Notes: generated by a model not told the origin, from the sequence alone. DNA of 54,944 nucleotides from Candidatus Gastranaerophilales bacterium (GCA_944323395.1 CALUSI010000015.1:1-54944); one strand, 5' to 3'. Shown: positions 42,517-52,079, counted from the first letter of the stretch. Numbers and translations are program-made.

Positions 42517-43347
42517 ATGCAAAAGACAGAAAAATTATATTCGGATATTCCTCCGACAAGGTTAAGGAACAGAAAAGAAAAATTTAGAAAAGCTCAAAAT
42601 TTGCCGTTTTGGACTTGGCTCGCCGACAGAATTTTATTCAGAATGTTAAGTCATAGATTTTATGCACTTCGAATAAAAAATTTAGAAGCATTTAATGAAA
42701 GAAGAGATAAAAGATTTCCTTCTATAATATATGCTCCGCATAATAACTGGTGGGACGGTATTGTTGGCTACAACTTGATGAGACGTGCTTTTAAAGTCAG
42801 AACAAGAATGATGATAGAAGAAATGAACAGATTTCCTTTGTTCGCTTTAATTGGCGCTTTTCCTGTTAATAAAGCATCTGCACAGGAAGCTATGATTTCA
42901 CTTAAATATATAGTTGATGATTTAAAAGACCCTGATATGGGATTCTGGATATTTCCTCAAGGCATTGTTAGACCACCAAATTATAGACCGATAGAATTCC
43001 AAACAGGTTTGGCTTATATCGCTCAAAATGTAGCGAAGAAACATGGTGGTGTAAATCTAATTCCTGTAGCTGTTAACTATACTTTTTTACGGGAAGATAG
43101 ACCTGAATGTCTTGCTGAAGTTGGTGAACCTATTATCATTACTGCTGAAAACTGCAAGTTTGACAGGCATGAATTTACAAAAAAAATTCAAAAAGAATTT
43201 GAAGATCTTTGTAATGAACAACTTCAAACATTCTCGAAAGGCGAAGTTACTGGGTATGAGTATGTTTTTCGCCAAGATTTGCCTTGGAATAGAAAAATAG
43301 AAAAAAAATTAAAAAATATTGCTCTGGAAAATATTCAAGAAGAATAG
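42517..43347 (+). CDS. PlsC-type lysophospholipid acyltransferase family protein
   Basis: This 276-aa protein has the acyltransferase motif HNNWWD (HX4D, near residue 76), FPVNKAS, and IFPQGIVRPP, where FPEG is usual (Glu to Gln). There is no strong membrane helix; a basic N-terminus (RLRNRKEKFRKAQN) may bind the membrane. It resembles the 1-acyl-glycerophosphate acyltransferase superfamily, including glycolipid-acylating branches. The acceptor is unknown. It follows MgtC after 45 bp with its own extended -10. Confidence 0.82.
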   Translation: MQKTEKLYSDIPPTRLRNRKEKFRKAQNLPFWTWLADRILFRMLSHRFYALRIKNLEAFNERRDKRFPSIIYAPHNNWWDGIVGYNLMRRAFKVRTRMMIEEMNRFPLFALIGAFPVNKASAQEAMISLKYIVDDLKDPDMGFWIFPQGIVRPPNYRPIEFQTGLAYIAQNVAKKHGGVNLIPVAVNYTFLREDRPECLAEVGEPIIITAENCKFDRHEFTKKIQKEFEDLCNEQLQTFSKGEVTGYEYVFRQDLPWNRKIEKKLKNIALENIQEE

Positions 43348-43439
43348 TTTTGTAACTTTTGTAACAATTAGCGATTTTGATGAAATTTCATAATAAATCT
43401 AAACTTTATATAAATATATAAGTTTATTTTGGGTTGCTT

Positions 43440-43628
43440 ATGGAGATATATTCTGACTTAGACTTAGATAATGATATAAAATATGTAAAAGCTGCAATTA
43501 ATAAGTATACGAATATATACAAAAAATTTGAGCAGAATATTCATGTTGCAAATAAGATTTTTGCTACAAGGTTCTGTTTTATTTGTTTCCAGTTTAGAAA
43601 TATATTTGATAAAAGTTTGTGGCTTTAA
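43440..43628 (+). CDS. Possible small orphan protein
   Basis: A 62-codon frame from ATG 43440 (MEIYSDLDLDNDIKYVKAAI, ending FRNIFDKSLWL). TTGATG (43377-43382), 17 nt and TAAACT (43400-43405) form a plausible promoter upstream. No ribosome site is clear. The first 40 residues look like a natural amphipathic helix, the last 20 are Phe/Cys-rich. It ends one base from the hpt stop on the other strand. Coding status is uncertain. Confidence 0.35.
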   Translation: MEIYSDLDLDNDIKYVKAAINKYTNIYKKFEQNIHVANKIFATRFCFICFQFRNIFDKSLWL

Positions 43629-44174
43629 TTAATTTGGGAAGTATCCTATATAAGGGAGATTTCTGTAATATCCTTTATAATCAAGTCCATAACCGACAAC
43701 AAATTTGTCGTCTATTTCAAATCCGTAGAAATCTGGTTCTATATCGATTTGTCTTGCACACTTTTTGTTTAAAAGAGCTGTAAATACAAGTTTTTTGGGA
43801 TGATGTTTTATCTTAAACAAATCTGTTAAAAATCTTGCGGTTAAACCTGTGTCAATAATATCTTCAACAATTAAAACATTTTTTTCATGAAGGTTTGGCA
43901 ATGTTAAATCTATTGCTTGTAAGTTGTTTGTTGATTTTGACTCGTGTCCGTAACTCGATATTCTTATGAATTCCATTTGAATAGGATGCTTAAAATGCTT
44001 AACTAAATCTGTGCAAAACATAACAGAACCTTTTAAAACACAAATCACATAGATTTCTTCATCTGCAGGGAATGTTTTTTCAATATTTTCAGCCAGTGTT
44101 ATTAATTTTTTCTTGATTTCATCTTCTGAAATCAAAACCTTTAACGCTTCAATCTTCTTGTCTAGTATTACCAT
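43629..44174 (-). CDS. hpt: Hypoxanthine phosphoribosyltransferase
   Basis: This 181-aa purine salvage enzyme makes IMP/GMP from hypoxanthine or guanine and PRPP. The PRPP-binding motif VLIVEDIIDTGLTA lies near residues 96-109; CVLKGSVMFCTDLV and DKFVVGYGLDYKGYYRNLPY are also typical. Its start lies inside the end of tilS (overlap 26 nt). The tilS-hpt order is common in bacteria. Confidence 0.95.
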   Translation of the reverse strand: MVILDKKIEALKVLISEDEIKKKLITLAENIEKTFPADEEIYVICVLKGSVMFCTDLVKHFKHPIQMEFIRISSYGHESKSTNNLQAIDLTLPNLHEKNVLIVEDIIDTGLTARFLTDLFKIKHHPKKLVFTALLNKKCARQIDIEPDFYGFEIDDKFVVGYGLDYKGYYRNLPYIGYFPN

Positions 44175-45528
44175 TGTCCAGACTCTCCATCTTTAACTTA
44201 TGTGTGGGTATATCCTTTGTGCGCAATTTTTCACTAAGCCCTACGCCTACTGCCCACAAAACTTCATTCCCTTTACATAATAGAACAATTTTATCTCTAT
44301 CATGTTCGGGAATATTCTTATTTATAAAATATTTTTTAAGTTTCATTTTCCCTTGCATTCCAAAAGGCTGAATAATATCACCATTTCTTCTTGTTCTTAT
44401 TGTTAACGGGAAATCTATATTCGTTAAGTCTACATATGCAGAATTACTTATTGCCTTTGGAAATTTGGTGACTTTTTCTGTTGTTTCTTCTATTGATATT
44501 TTATACTCTTGGGCAAGTTCATAGATTCCTGCTTTACCTATATTTATTTCTTCTTCTATCTTTTTATAATGCTCAGAATGAATGAAATATGTATATTTGT
44601 GTGAAACAAAAAGCCATTTATCGTTAGCAATAGAAAGTGTTTTTCCTGTTTTGGATTTTTGATTTTCCACTATAAAATTTATTAATTCCTGAATTTTAGA
44701 AAAACTTGGTTCTATTTCATTATTTACTAATAATTTATATACAAAATGCTGCTTGATTGCAGAATTTAAAATAAGAAAATTTTGTGTCAGCCATTTATTT
44801 CCGATTGTAATCTGATTTTCAATATTCTGCATTAATTCATTTATGATTTTATTGTTTCCTGTTGCAATGTCTGCAAGCGTAATTAAGGAATTTTCTATAT
44901 TAGGATTAATTAACTTTATTGCAGGCATAATATTGTGTCTGATATTATTTCTTGCATATTTTGTATTTGAATTACTTGAATCATTATTGGGGTATAGTTC
45001 ATTTTTTATGCAATATTCTTCAATGTCTTTTCGTGAAAAATTTAATATCGGACGAATAACCTTGAATCCGCCTAAATCACGAAGTTCTCTAATACCTTCA
45101 AGTCCGTTTAAACCCGTTCCTTTTATAATTCTATATAAAATTGTTTCTGCGTTATCACTTTTTGTGTGGGCTGTTAATATTGCATCAGCTTCAAACTCTT
45201 CTGCACATCGCTTGAAAAAATCATAACGCATTTCTCTTGCTACAAGTTCTGATGCTTTTGTACCTTCAGCCAATGTATCAGATATAAATGTAATATCATT
45301 TTCTTCACAAAATGCAAGACAACGTTCTTTTTCTGCTTCTGATTCTTTACCTCTCCAATTATGGTTTAAATGCGCAGCTACGAGCAAAAATCCATATTCT
45401 TTTGACAGTTTGTTCATTATGTCCAAAAGACACATAGAATCCCAACCGCCCGAAAAACCAACTATAAAAGTTGTTTCACAGGAAATATCTACATATTTTT
45501 TTAAAATGTTCCTGACAGTTTCTTTCAT
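44149..45528 (-). CDS. tilS: tRNA(Ile)-lysidine synthase TilS
   Basis: This 459-aa enzyme puts lysidine at C34 of tRNA-Ile(CAU). The ATP motif FSGGWDSMCLLD lies near residue 24, with HLNHNWRGKESEAE, ILTAHTKSDNAETILYRI and KGTGLNGLEGI. The C-terminal TilS domain (RTRRNGDIIQPFGMQGKMKL, KKYFINKNIPEHDRDKI) is complete. TATAAT preceded by TG (extended -10) ends 7 nt before the ATG, with no ribosome site, so the message may be leaderless. hpt overlaps its end. Confidence 0.94.
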   Translation of the reverse strand: MKETVRNILKKYVDISCETTFIVGFSGGWDSMCLLDIMNKLSKEYGFLLVAAHLNHNWRGKESEAEKERCLAFCEENDITFISDTLAEGTKASELVAREMRYDFFKRCAEEFEADAILTAHTKSDNAETILYRIIKGTGLNGLEGIRELRDLGGFKVIRPILNFSRKDIEEYCIKNELYPNNDSSNSNTKYARNNIRHNIMPAIKLINPNIENSLITLADIATGNNKIINELMQNIENQITIGNKWLTQNFLILNSAIKQHFVYKLLVNNEIEPSFSKIQELINFIVENQKSKTGKTLSIANDKWLFVSHKYTYFIHSEHYKKIEEEINIGKAGIYELAQEYKISIEETTEKVTKFPKAISNSAYVDLTNIDFPLTIRTRRNGDIIQPFGMQGKMKLKKYFINKNIPEHDRDKIVLLCKGNEVLWAVGVGLSEKLRTKDIPTHKLKMESLDNGNTRQED

Positions 45529-45535
45529 CTCTTAC

Positions 45536-45544
45536 ATTATAACA
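45536..45544 (-). promoter_or_regulatory. Extended -10, putative leaderless promoter of tilS
   Basis: On the minus strand TGTTATAAT (45536-45544) is a perfect extended -10. Seven nt (GTAAGAG) separate it from the ATG at 45528. The -35 region overlaps the end of the upstream membrane protein gene and is poor. Confidence 0.5.
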
Positions 45545-45558
45545 GATTTCTCAATATT

Positions 45559-47046
45559 TTACCTGTCTGTTTCTATATTATTTTCCTTATTGTATTTATC
45601 AAGTGCCTTAGCACAATCTGTTAAGTCCCAATATTGATTTTTTATATCAACTACTGCCCCAAATGGAATAGAAATTTTTTTGTCTGATATTACATATAAA
45701 ATATTTCTGAAAGTACCGTTACCAGGATCTTGAGGTTTATCATATGAAAGCAATAATGTTTTTTGTTTATACTCTTTTGAAAATAATATACTTGTAGCCG
45801 GGAATATTCCGTGCCATATGTAGCGTCTTAATTCTTTATTATGAAATCCTGAAATTTCTTCATGTTCTGATGGTATATACAGTAATCCATTATAGTTTTG
45901 CAATTCGTTTCGCATATATTCTATATTTTTATTCCAATAATATGTATTTACCATTTGCCAACTTGTCTGAAAAATGCAGCATATTAATGCTATACATATG
46001 AAATTTATGTATCTTTTTTCATTTATTTTGTCCGATACCATATCCTTAATTACTAAAATAGTGAATAATATTGGTAAAAACCAGCAAGGGATTGTTCTCA
46101 AATGACCTTCCCACATCGGATAAATTGATGTTAAAGGTGTGTTTAATAAATATATTAAGGCTATTATATATATAATAACAACTAAACTTACTAATAATTT
46201 TGATATTTGTTCTTTCCTTATAGCAATTAACATTAAGATGATAATTGTAATTATTGAAAATAAAGTATTTAGTTCAAATAAATGGGGAAAATAATCAGTT
46301 GCTTCTCCAATATAACGAATAATTTCTCCACTTTCTCCTTCTGTTTTTAACATAAAGATTATGTTATATATGCTTGCAGCTAAAGAACCAACTCCAATTA
46401 ATGTTTTTACACATTGATTCTTAAAATCTTTTTCCTGCATAACATAATAAAAATATGCAAAGAAAAATATAATTCCAAGAAAAGCAACATATTCATATGT
46501 TCCAAACATCATTGTTAATAAAAATAATATAAAAATAATATCTGTTTTTTTATAATCTATTTTTGCACAAAGATAATTCCACAGAATAAAATGAAGGGAA
46601 ACCCCAATAATAGATTCAACTACAGAAAAAATCATAAAAGGACAAATAATTGCACCATATGTTAAAATATTCCAAAATAAAATATCTATCCTTTTTGTTC
46701 TTTTTGTCAGAAGAAAATTCCATAATAAAAATATTATAGGAAGTGCAAATTGTACAAAAGAATATATTCCCATTAGAACAAATTTATTTGTTATATGTAA
46801 AATAGAATGTGCAAATATAGCAGGATATTGCATTAAGAAAGATATCATAAATCTAGGATGGGTTTCATCAAAAGATAATTTATATATTTCAGATGAAAAA
46901 TTATTTAATAAATCCAACATATAAAAACCACCATCACAATACATTCCTCGCATTGTAATAGTGGCATATATAATATGAATTATTGAAATGATGATAAAAG
47001 CAACAAAAAGTGTTTTTAATAGCTTGTTATTTTTGAATTCTTCCAT
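45559..47046 (-). CDS. Multi-pass membrane protein, possible GT-C-like family
   Basis: This 495-aa protein has about ten hydrophobic segments between residues 10 and 360 and a soluble C-terminal part (residues 365-495). After the first helix it reads MRGMYCDGGFYMLDLLNNFS, and THPRFMISFLMQYPA follows; acidic residues in the first outer loop recall lipid-linked-sugar glycosyltransferases (GT-C fold). I cannot name a family. GGAGG precedes the ATG. It probably stands alone, since tilS downstream has its own -10. Confidence 0.7.
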   Translation of the reverse strand: MEEFKNNKLLKTLFVAFIIISIIHIIYATITMRGMYCDGGFYMLDLLNNFSSEIYKLSFDETHPRFMISFLMQYPAIFAHSILHITNKFVLMGIYSFVQFALPIIFLLWNFLLTKRTKRIDILFWNILTYGAIICPFMIFSVVESIIGVSLHFILWNYLCAKIDYKKTDIIFILFLLTMMFGTYEYVAFLGIIFFFAYFYYVMQEKDFKNQCVKTLIGVGSLAASIYNIIFMLKTEGESGEIIRYIGEATDYFPHLFELNTLFSIITIIILMLIAIRKEQISKLLVSLVVIIYIIALIYLLNTPLTSIYPMWEGHLRTIPCWFLPILFTILVIKDMVSDKINEKRYINFICIALICCIFQTSWQMVNTYYWNKNIEYMRNELQNYNGLLYIPSEHEEISGFHNKELRRYIWHGIFPATSILFSKEYKQKTLLLSYDKPQDPGNGTFRNILYVISDKKISIPFGAVVDIKNQYWDLTDCAKALDKYNKENNIETDR

Positions 47047-47181
47047 TCTAATCCTCCGAAATTATTATATACAATTTATAGTTTTTAAATCAAAATGTTT
47101 ATTGGCGAAAAATAAACGATTAGGGAATAAATTTTATCAATGTATAGTATAAACTTTGATTAAACAGTGAAAGGAGTAATT

Positions 47182-47550
47182 ATGCTATATAAAATTTTTG
47201 AGATAGAAGATTTGATTGATGATAAAGAATCAAAACGTGAAATTATTGATTTAATGGAAAATAATGGTGCTCATCTAAAATTAATTTCACTAAAAAAACA
47301 TGAAGAAATAGAAGCTCATATGTCACATAGTGATGCTTGTATTTATGTAAATGATGGAGAAATAGAATTGACCTTTAATCCTAATGATAATTGCACTTGT
47401 CAAGCGTGCGGATGTGAGATATCAAATGAAAATAAAAAAGAAGATAAAAAATATAAATTAAAAAAAGGACAAATTTTCTTTTTTGAAAAAAATACTACAC
47501 ATTCTGTTAAAGCATTGAAAGATTCAATTTTTCTATTGATTAAAATTTAG
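47182..47550 (+). CDS. Small cupin protein with a four-cysteine loop
   Basis: This 122-aa single-domain cupin has motif 1 EEIEAHMSHSDACIYVNDGE (metal His, Asp in place of Glu) and motif 2 KKGQIFFFEKNTTHSVKAL. Between them lies NDNCTCQACGCEIS, with C-x-C-x2-C-x-C, where cupins have a plain turn; this may bind a metal. ATG 47182 is chosen because AAAGGAG lies just upstream; a GTG at 47167 would sit before that site. Function unknown; it is monocistronic. Confidence 0.78.
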   Translation: MLYKIFEIEDLIDDKESKREIIDLMENNGAHLKLISLKKHEEIEAHMSHSDACIYVNDGEIELTFNPNDNCTCQACGCEISNENKKEDKKYKLKKGQIFFFEKNTTHSVKALKDSIFLLIKI

Positions 47551-47629
47551 AAATAATGACTATAGTCTTTAAATTTGAATGATTAAAATAATTCGTTTAT
47601 AATAGATTTTGAAAGAGTTGGAATTTATT

Positions 47630-48328
47630 ATGAAACGAATTATTTTATTGATTGCATTGTTTTTTGCATTTGCGTGTACGATTGTTTTTGCAGATGATGC
47701 AGATTTAAGTTCTCTTAAAAATGATATTGAAATACAGAAAAGAATAAGTAATATCGGTTTTAGATTGTTAAATGCGAATAAGATTGATGTACGGATGATT
47801 TTTGTATATCAAGACAAAGAAAAACTTATGAAAGTTGAGCCCGGGCTTATGAAGAGGCAAATTATAATATATGATAAAACAATGCAATTTACTTCATCTG
47901 ATGATGAAATAGCTGCATATTTGGCAAGAAAAATATGTAAAAGTGCAGAATCTTATGCCGGTGTTTTTAAAGGATTTGTTTCATCTACTCAAATTAAATT
48001 GGCACCAAAAAAGTATGAATTATTTTTTGATAAAAGAGCAGTAGATTTTATGGTAATGGCTGGATATAATCCACTTGCTTTGATAACTTTTATACATAAA
48101 TCTCAACCACAGAAGAGATATGATAAAATTTCAAGACATAATTTAACATCAAAACGATTAGCACATATATATGAATATATATATACTAAATATCCATATT
48201 TTCTGGCCAATAATGAATATTTAAATAACGAAACTTATCAACATTTTCTTTTATCTTCTATAGAAAATAGAAAGAAATTAAATGAAAAAATAAAATCAGG
48301 CTCAAAGAAAGCAGCTGATTATGAGTAA
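47630..48328 (+). CDS. Secreted M48-peptidase-like protein lacking zinc ligands
   Basis: This 232-aa protein starts with a signal peptide (MKRIILLIALFFAFACTIVFA). The layout follows M48 metalloproteases: SSDDEIAAYLARKIC in the place of 'DDELAAVLGHEIGH', AVDFMVMAGYNPLALITFIH for 'ADRLGLELMARAGYDP', and HNLTSKRLAHIYEYI for 'HPST..RIA.I'. The HExxH motif is ARKIC here and the downstream Glu ligand is absent, so it should not bind zinc or cleave peptides. It overlaps the next secreted protein by 8 nt. ATG 47630 is preferred over a TTG upstream. Confidence 0.7.
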   Translation: MKRIILLIALFFAFACTIVFADDADLSSLKNDIEIQKRISNIGFRLLNANKIDVRMIFVYQDKEKLMKVEPGLMKRQIIIYDKTMQFTSSDDEIAAYLARKICKSAESYAGVFKGFVSSTQIKLAPKKYELFFDKRAVDFMVMAGYNPLALITFIHKSQPQKRYDKISRHNLTSKRLAHIYEYIYTKYPYFLANNEYLNNETYQHFLLSSIENRKKLNEKIKSGSKKAADYE

Positions 48329-48911
48329 ATTGCTTTATAAATTACTTTCTATCATCTTTGTTTTTCTTCTTATTGCGAGTACGACAGTAAGTGCTATAGA
48401 AGATGATGATATTACAAAAGAATTATTAAAACATGCAAATATAACTAATCCTCAAACAAATTTAAATTATAATTATGAATCATTTGAAAGAGTTCCTATA
48501 AAATTAGAAATAGTAAAACCAATCTCAACAAAGAAAGGATGCATAACAGAAGGTCAAGTTATAGATTTTATCGTAAAAGAAGATGTAAGATATAATTCTA
48601 AAATTGTAGTAAAAAAAGGTGCAAAAGTTACAGCTAAAGTTCAAACAGCAATGGACAGAGGTATGAATGGAGTTCCTGCTACTCTAATAATTGATGATTT
48701 TAATATAGAAGGAATAGATAAAAACAAATTAAAAGCTACATATATAAAAAGAGGACAAAATAGAACCCTGATTGTATTACCTATAAAATGGGCACTAACA
48801 TTAATTCCATTTGCAGGTTATGTTTCAAACCTTATAATAGGTGGTCATGCGAATATCAAAAAGAAGAATACTATTATTTTATTTTATTACCCAAATTGGG
48901 GTAAACAATAA
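48321..48911 (+). CDS. Orphan secreted protein, 196 aa
   Basis: It has an N-terminal signal peptide or anchor (LLSIIFVFLLIASTTVSA) and then a probable beta-rich domain: VPIKLEIVKPISTKKGCITE, GQVIDFIVKEDVRYNSKIVV, KKGAKVTAKVQTAMDRGM. This resembles the small barrel seen in envelope proteins where a 'k.G..v.a.V' strand repeats. A hydrophobic segment (about residues 155-177) lies near the C-terminus. It overlaps the M48-like gene, so the two are probably a pair. No family is named. Confidence 0.65.
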   Translation: MSKLLYKLLSIIFVFLLIASTTVSAIEDDDITKELLKHANITNPQTNLNYNYESFERVPIKLEIVKPISTKKGCITEGQVIDFIVKEDVRYNSKIVVKKGAKVTAKVQTAMDRGMNGVPATLIIDDFNIEGIDKNKLKATYIKRGQNRTLIVLPIKWALTLIPFAGYVSNLIIGGHANIKKKNTIILFYYPNWGKQ

Positions 48912-48977
48912 GTTAATTGATATTGACATTAACTTTTGTTAATAAGTAAATTAATATGTTATTAAGGGAGTAAGATT

Positions 48978-49829
48978 GTGGACGAAATAATAAAACAAAT
49001 TGTTTTAAAAAATGCAGAGAAAATAGATTTATTCTTAATTGGAAAAACATTAGTGGAAATAATTATTTTCATAATCATATTAAGAATAGGGAATAAAGCA
49101 CTTCATTTATTTTTTGACAAATTAATATCTAAAATTTCAGACTCAGAGACAAAAAAACATTATCAAACACTAAGACAACTAGGTATATATCTAATAGATG
49201 CTATAGTCATACTATTCTTTGCAACAAACATTTTAGGAAATTTCGGAATAGATATGAAACCAATTCTTGCTACGGCAGGTGTATTAGGCGTTGCTGTCGG
49301 TTTTGGCGGTAAAAAATTTGTTGAAGATTTATTTACAGGGCTTTCAATAATTTTAACCGGGCAATTACGTGTAGGAGATTATGTAACAGTTAATAATTCA
49401 ACCGGAACCGTTGAAAAAGTAACACTTACAATGATTGTTATAAGAGCATTTAATGGGGATGTTCACTATCTTAGAAACGGACAAATTGATACAATAGTTA
49501 ATCAAACCAAAAACTATTCTTTCCCAATATTTAATATTAGTGTCGCTTATAAAACAGATGTTACTCACGCTATGAAGGTATTAAGAGAACTGGGCCAAGA
49601 ACTAAAACAAAATCCTACATATTCAAAATTTGTTCTCTCTGATATTGAAGTATTAGGATTAAATGAGTTCCAAGACTCTGCTATAGTAATTCAATGTAGA
49701 ATAAAAACAACTCCGCAAGAACAATGGATGGTTAAACGTAAATTTAATCAAATGGTAAAAGAAAGATTTGAAAAGGAAGGAATAGAAATTCCATTCCCTC
49801 AAGTTGTAGTTAATAAAGCAGAAGGATAA
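48978..49829 (+). CDS. Small-conductance mechanosensitive channel (MscS family)
   Basis: This 283-aa protein has three N-terminal membrane helices, the pore-lining LATAGVLGVAVGFGGKKFVE then DLFTGLSIILTGQLRVGDYV, and the beta domain with GTVEKVTLTMIVIRAFNGDV and the YLRNGQI turn. MscS channels release solutes during osmotic downshift. The GTG start at 48978 follows AAGGGAG at 7 nt. galE begins 5 nt after its stop. Confidence 0.93.
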   Translation: MDEIIKQIVLKNAEKIDLFLIGKTLVEIIIFIIILRIGNKALHLFFDKLISKISDSETKKHYQTLRQLGIYLIDAIVILFFATNILGNFGIDMKPILATAGVLGVAVGFGGKKFVEDLFTGLSIILTGQLRVGDYVTVNNSTGTVEKVTLTMIVIRAFNGDVHYLRNGQIDTIVNQTKNYSFPIFNISVAYKTDVTHAMKVLRELGQELKQNPTYSKFVLSDIEVLGLNEFQDSAIVIQCRIKTTPQEQWMVKRKFNQMVKERFEKEGIEIPFPQVVVNKAEG

Positions 49830-49833
49830 ATGT

Positions 49834-50817
49834 ATGATTTTAATCACAGGAGGAGCCGGTTACATTGGAAGTCATACTGCTCTTAATTTTCTAAATAAAG
49901 ATTATGAAATAGTTATTATTGATAATCTTGAAAATGGTCATATCGAAACAATTAACACATTAAAACAAATAGGGAATATCCATTTTATAAAAGGTGATTT
50001 AAGAAATTTAGATGATATTGAAGCAATTTTCTCAAATTATAAAATTGATACTGTTATTCATTTTGCCGGTTTTATTCAAGTTGAAGAAAGCGTAAGAAAT
50101 CCTGAGAAATACTATAAAAATAATGTATTAGCCTCAATTAATCTTTTTAATACAATGGTACAACATAATGTTCAAAAAATTGTCTTTTCATCATCAGCTG
50201 CAGTATATGGAGAACCTGTTTATACCCCTATAGACGAGAAACACCCTAAAAAACCTTTAAACCCTTATGGAGAAAACAAATCTCAAGTGGAAGAAATTCT
50301 AAAGGAATATGATGCAAAATATAACTTAAAATCAATTTGCTTAAGATATTTTAATGTGGCAGGTGCAGATTCCCAAACAAGAATAGGCGAATGGCATGAA
50401 CCTGAAACACATCTTATACCAAATATATTAAAATCAATATTTGAAAAAGATAAAATATTTAAAATTTTTGGTACTGACTATGATACATTCGATGGAACTT
50501 GCATAAGAGATTATGTTAATGTTGAAGATTTAGCAGAAGCACATTATTTAGCATATTTGTATCTTAAAGATAATAATAAATCTGATATTTTTAATCTTGG
50601 TACAGAAAATGGAAGCAGTGTAAAAGAAGTCTTTGAAACGGTTGAAGAAATAACCGAGAAAAAAATTAATGTAGAAATAAAACAAAGAAGATTAGGAGAT
50701 GCTGCTATACTTTTGGCAAACTCATCCAGGGCAAAAGAAATCCTAAAATGGATTCCAAAACATAATCTTGAAGACAGTATTAAAACAGCTTATTTATGGG
50801 AGAAAAATAAACATTAA
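49834..50817 (+). CDS. galE: UDP-glucose 4-epimerase
   Basis: This 327-aa extended short-chain dehydrogenase interconverts UDP-glucose and UDP-galactose. The NAD motif GGAGYIGSHT starts at residue 6, SSSAAVYG carries the Ser, and PYGENKSQ gives the YxxxK pair. RYFNVAGAD and CIRDYVNVEDLAEAH are family marks. AGAAGGA in the end of the MscS gene serves as ribosome site. A bidirectional terminator follows. Confidence 0.95.
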   Translation: MILITGGAGYIGSHTALNFLNKDYEIVIIDNLENGHIETINTLKQIGNIHFIKGDLRNLDDIEAIFSNYKIDTVIHFAGFIQVEESVRNPEKYYKNNVLASINLFNTMVQHNVQKIVFSSSAAVYGEPVYTPIDEKHPKKPLNPYGENKSQVEEILKEYDAKYNLKSICLRYFNVAGADSQTRIGEWHEPETHLIPNILKSIFEKDKIFKIFGTDYDTFDGTCIRDYVNVEDLAEAHYLAYLYLKDNNKSDIFNLGTENGSSVKEVFETVEEITEKKINVEIKQRRLGDAAILLANSSRAKEILKWIPKHNLEDSIKTAYLWEKNKH

Positions 50818-50847
50818 AAAAGAACCACTGAAAAGTGGTTCTTTTTT
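50816..50847. terminator. Bidirectional terminator with GAAA loop
   Basis: A perfect 14-bp stem (AAAAAAGAACCACT at 50816-50829, complement at 50834-50847) with a GAAA tetraloop. It starts inside the galE stop codon and lies 8 bp from the stop of the convergent acyltransferase gene. Confidence 0.88.
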
Positions 50848-50855
50848 ATATAAAT

Positions 50856-51968
50856 TTAAACACCAATGAATGTTCGTGTATTTTCAACATTTATCTTTTT
50901 CAATAAAGTTTTAATTGCAAATAAAACTATAAAACTTGCAAATAGAACAAATAAATACCTTAAACAAACAATACCTGTTGCAATATAAAATTCTGTTATG
51001 TTATTTACTGGTATTACAGGCTGTTGAGAAAAAATTTGATTAAAAGCAAATACAAAATACCAATGAATAAAAAATAATCCAAAACTGTATTTTGCTGTAA
51101 CATCAAGCCAGTGATTTATTTTTTCATGTGATTTTATTAATTCATCATAATGTTTCAAATATCCTAAGACAATAACTGTTAGGAATATTTTTGAAACAGT
51201 TCCGTTAAAGAACATTCCTCTATAGTTAAAGTAAATATCCGCAATGGAAGTTATTATCATAAGAAAAATAAAAAAGTATCTTTTATCATAAAAAACGTCA
51301 ATTCTATCTTTATATTTTGAAAGATACATTCCAAATACATACATAGATGTAAAATGTACAAATCCGCTTAAGACATATTTTAAATAGGCAATATATTTAT
51401 GAAGATAATCCATATTTACAACATACGATGGTTCTATATCCATGCGCGGTAAGAAAATTGTTATCAAGAATAATAAAGGTAAAAACTTGTATAACCAATT
51501 TTTCTTTTCTAAGTACAAAAGTAAATAACTTAGTAAGAAGAAAATAACAATCATGGGAATAAACCAAGTCGGTACATTATGAACTCTTCCGGTTGTAAGA
51601 AACACACCTATTTGTGCTAATGGGTTTAAGCCATCAAAAGGATTACCATAAGATAAAGGCATCAAAAAGCATAGAATAACACCAGGGACTGCTGTTAAAA
51701 CGTATGGGATAATTACATTTTTCCATTTTTTTTGGAGATAATTTTTATACTCAAATTTTGCAGATAAATGTTGAAACAAAAATCCTGAAATAAAGATGAA
51801 AAGAGCAGTACCTCCAGCCCATACTTCAAAAGAAATACTTTTTAACAAGCTTCCATTGGAACCTATTTGCATTGTATGACCAGCTAATATCAATAGAATA
51901 GCCAATCCTCTAAAAACATTTATATAATTTAACATTTCTCTTTTAGGTTTTACTATGTTTTCACTCAT
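50856..51968 (-). CDS. Acyltransferase 3 (OafA/YrhL-like) membrane protein
   Basis: This 370-aa ten-helix-type membrane protein has the N-terminal YINVFRGLAILLILAGH motif (R and terminal H typical of acyltransferase 3), VPTWFIPMIVIFFLLSYLLL, and YSFGLFFIHWYF near the C-terminus. Members O-acetylate surface sugars and peptidoglycan. ATG 51968 follows GGAGG at a normal distance and is preferred over a TTG six codons earlier. With the MBOAT pair it is a second potential envelope acylation system. Confidence 0.9.
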   Translation of the reverse strand: MSENIVKPKREMLNYINVFRGLAILLILAGHTMQIGSNGSLLKSISFEVWAGGTALFIFISGFLFQHLSAKFEYKNYLQKKWKNVIIPYVLTAVPGVILCFLMPLSYGNPFDGLNPLAQIGVFLTTGRVHNVPTWFIPMIVIFFLLSYLLLYLEKKNWLYKFLPLLFLITIFLPRMDIEPSYVVNMDYLHKYIAYLKYVLSGFVHFTSMYVFGMYLSKYKDRIDVFYDKRYFFIFLMIITSIADIYFNYRGMFFNGTVSKIFLTVIVLGYLKHYDELIKSHEKINHWLDVTAKYSFGLFFIHWYFVFAFNQIFSQQPVIPVNNITEFYIATGIVCLRYLFVLFASFIVLFAIKTLLKKINVENTRTFIGV

Positions 51969-52079
51969 TATCTTTCCTCCGAACAAAACTATAATAACAA
52001 CTAAAGAAAAAAATACAATTTAGCAAATTCTATTTTTATACGTTTTAACATTAATATATAACAGAAAGCATTCAAATAA

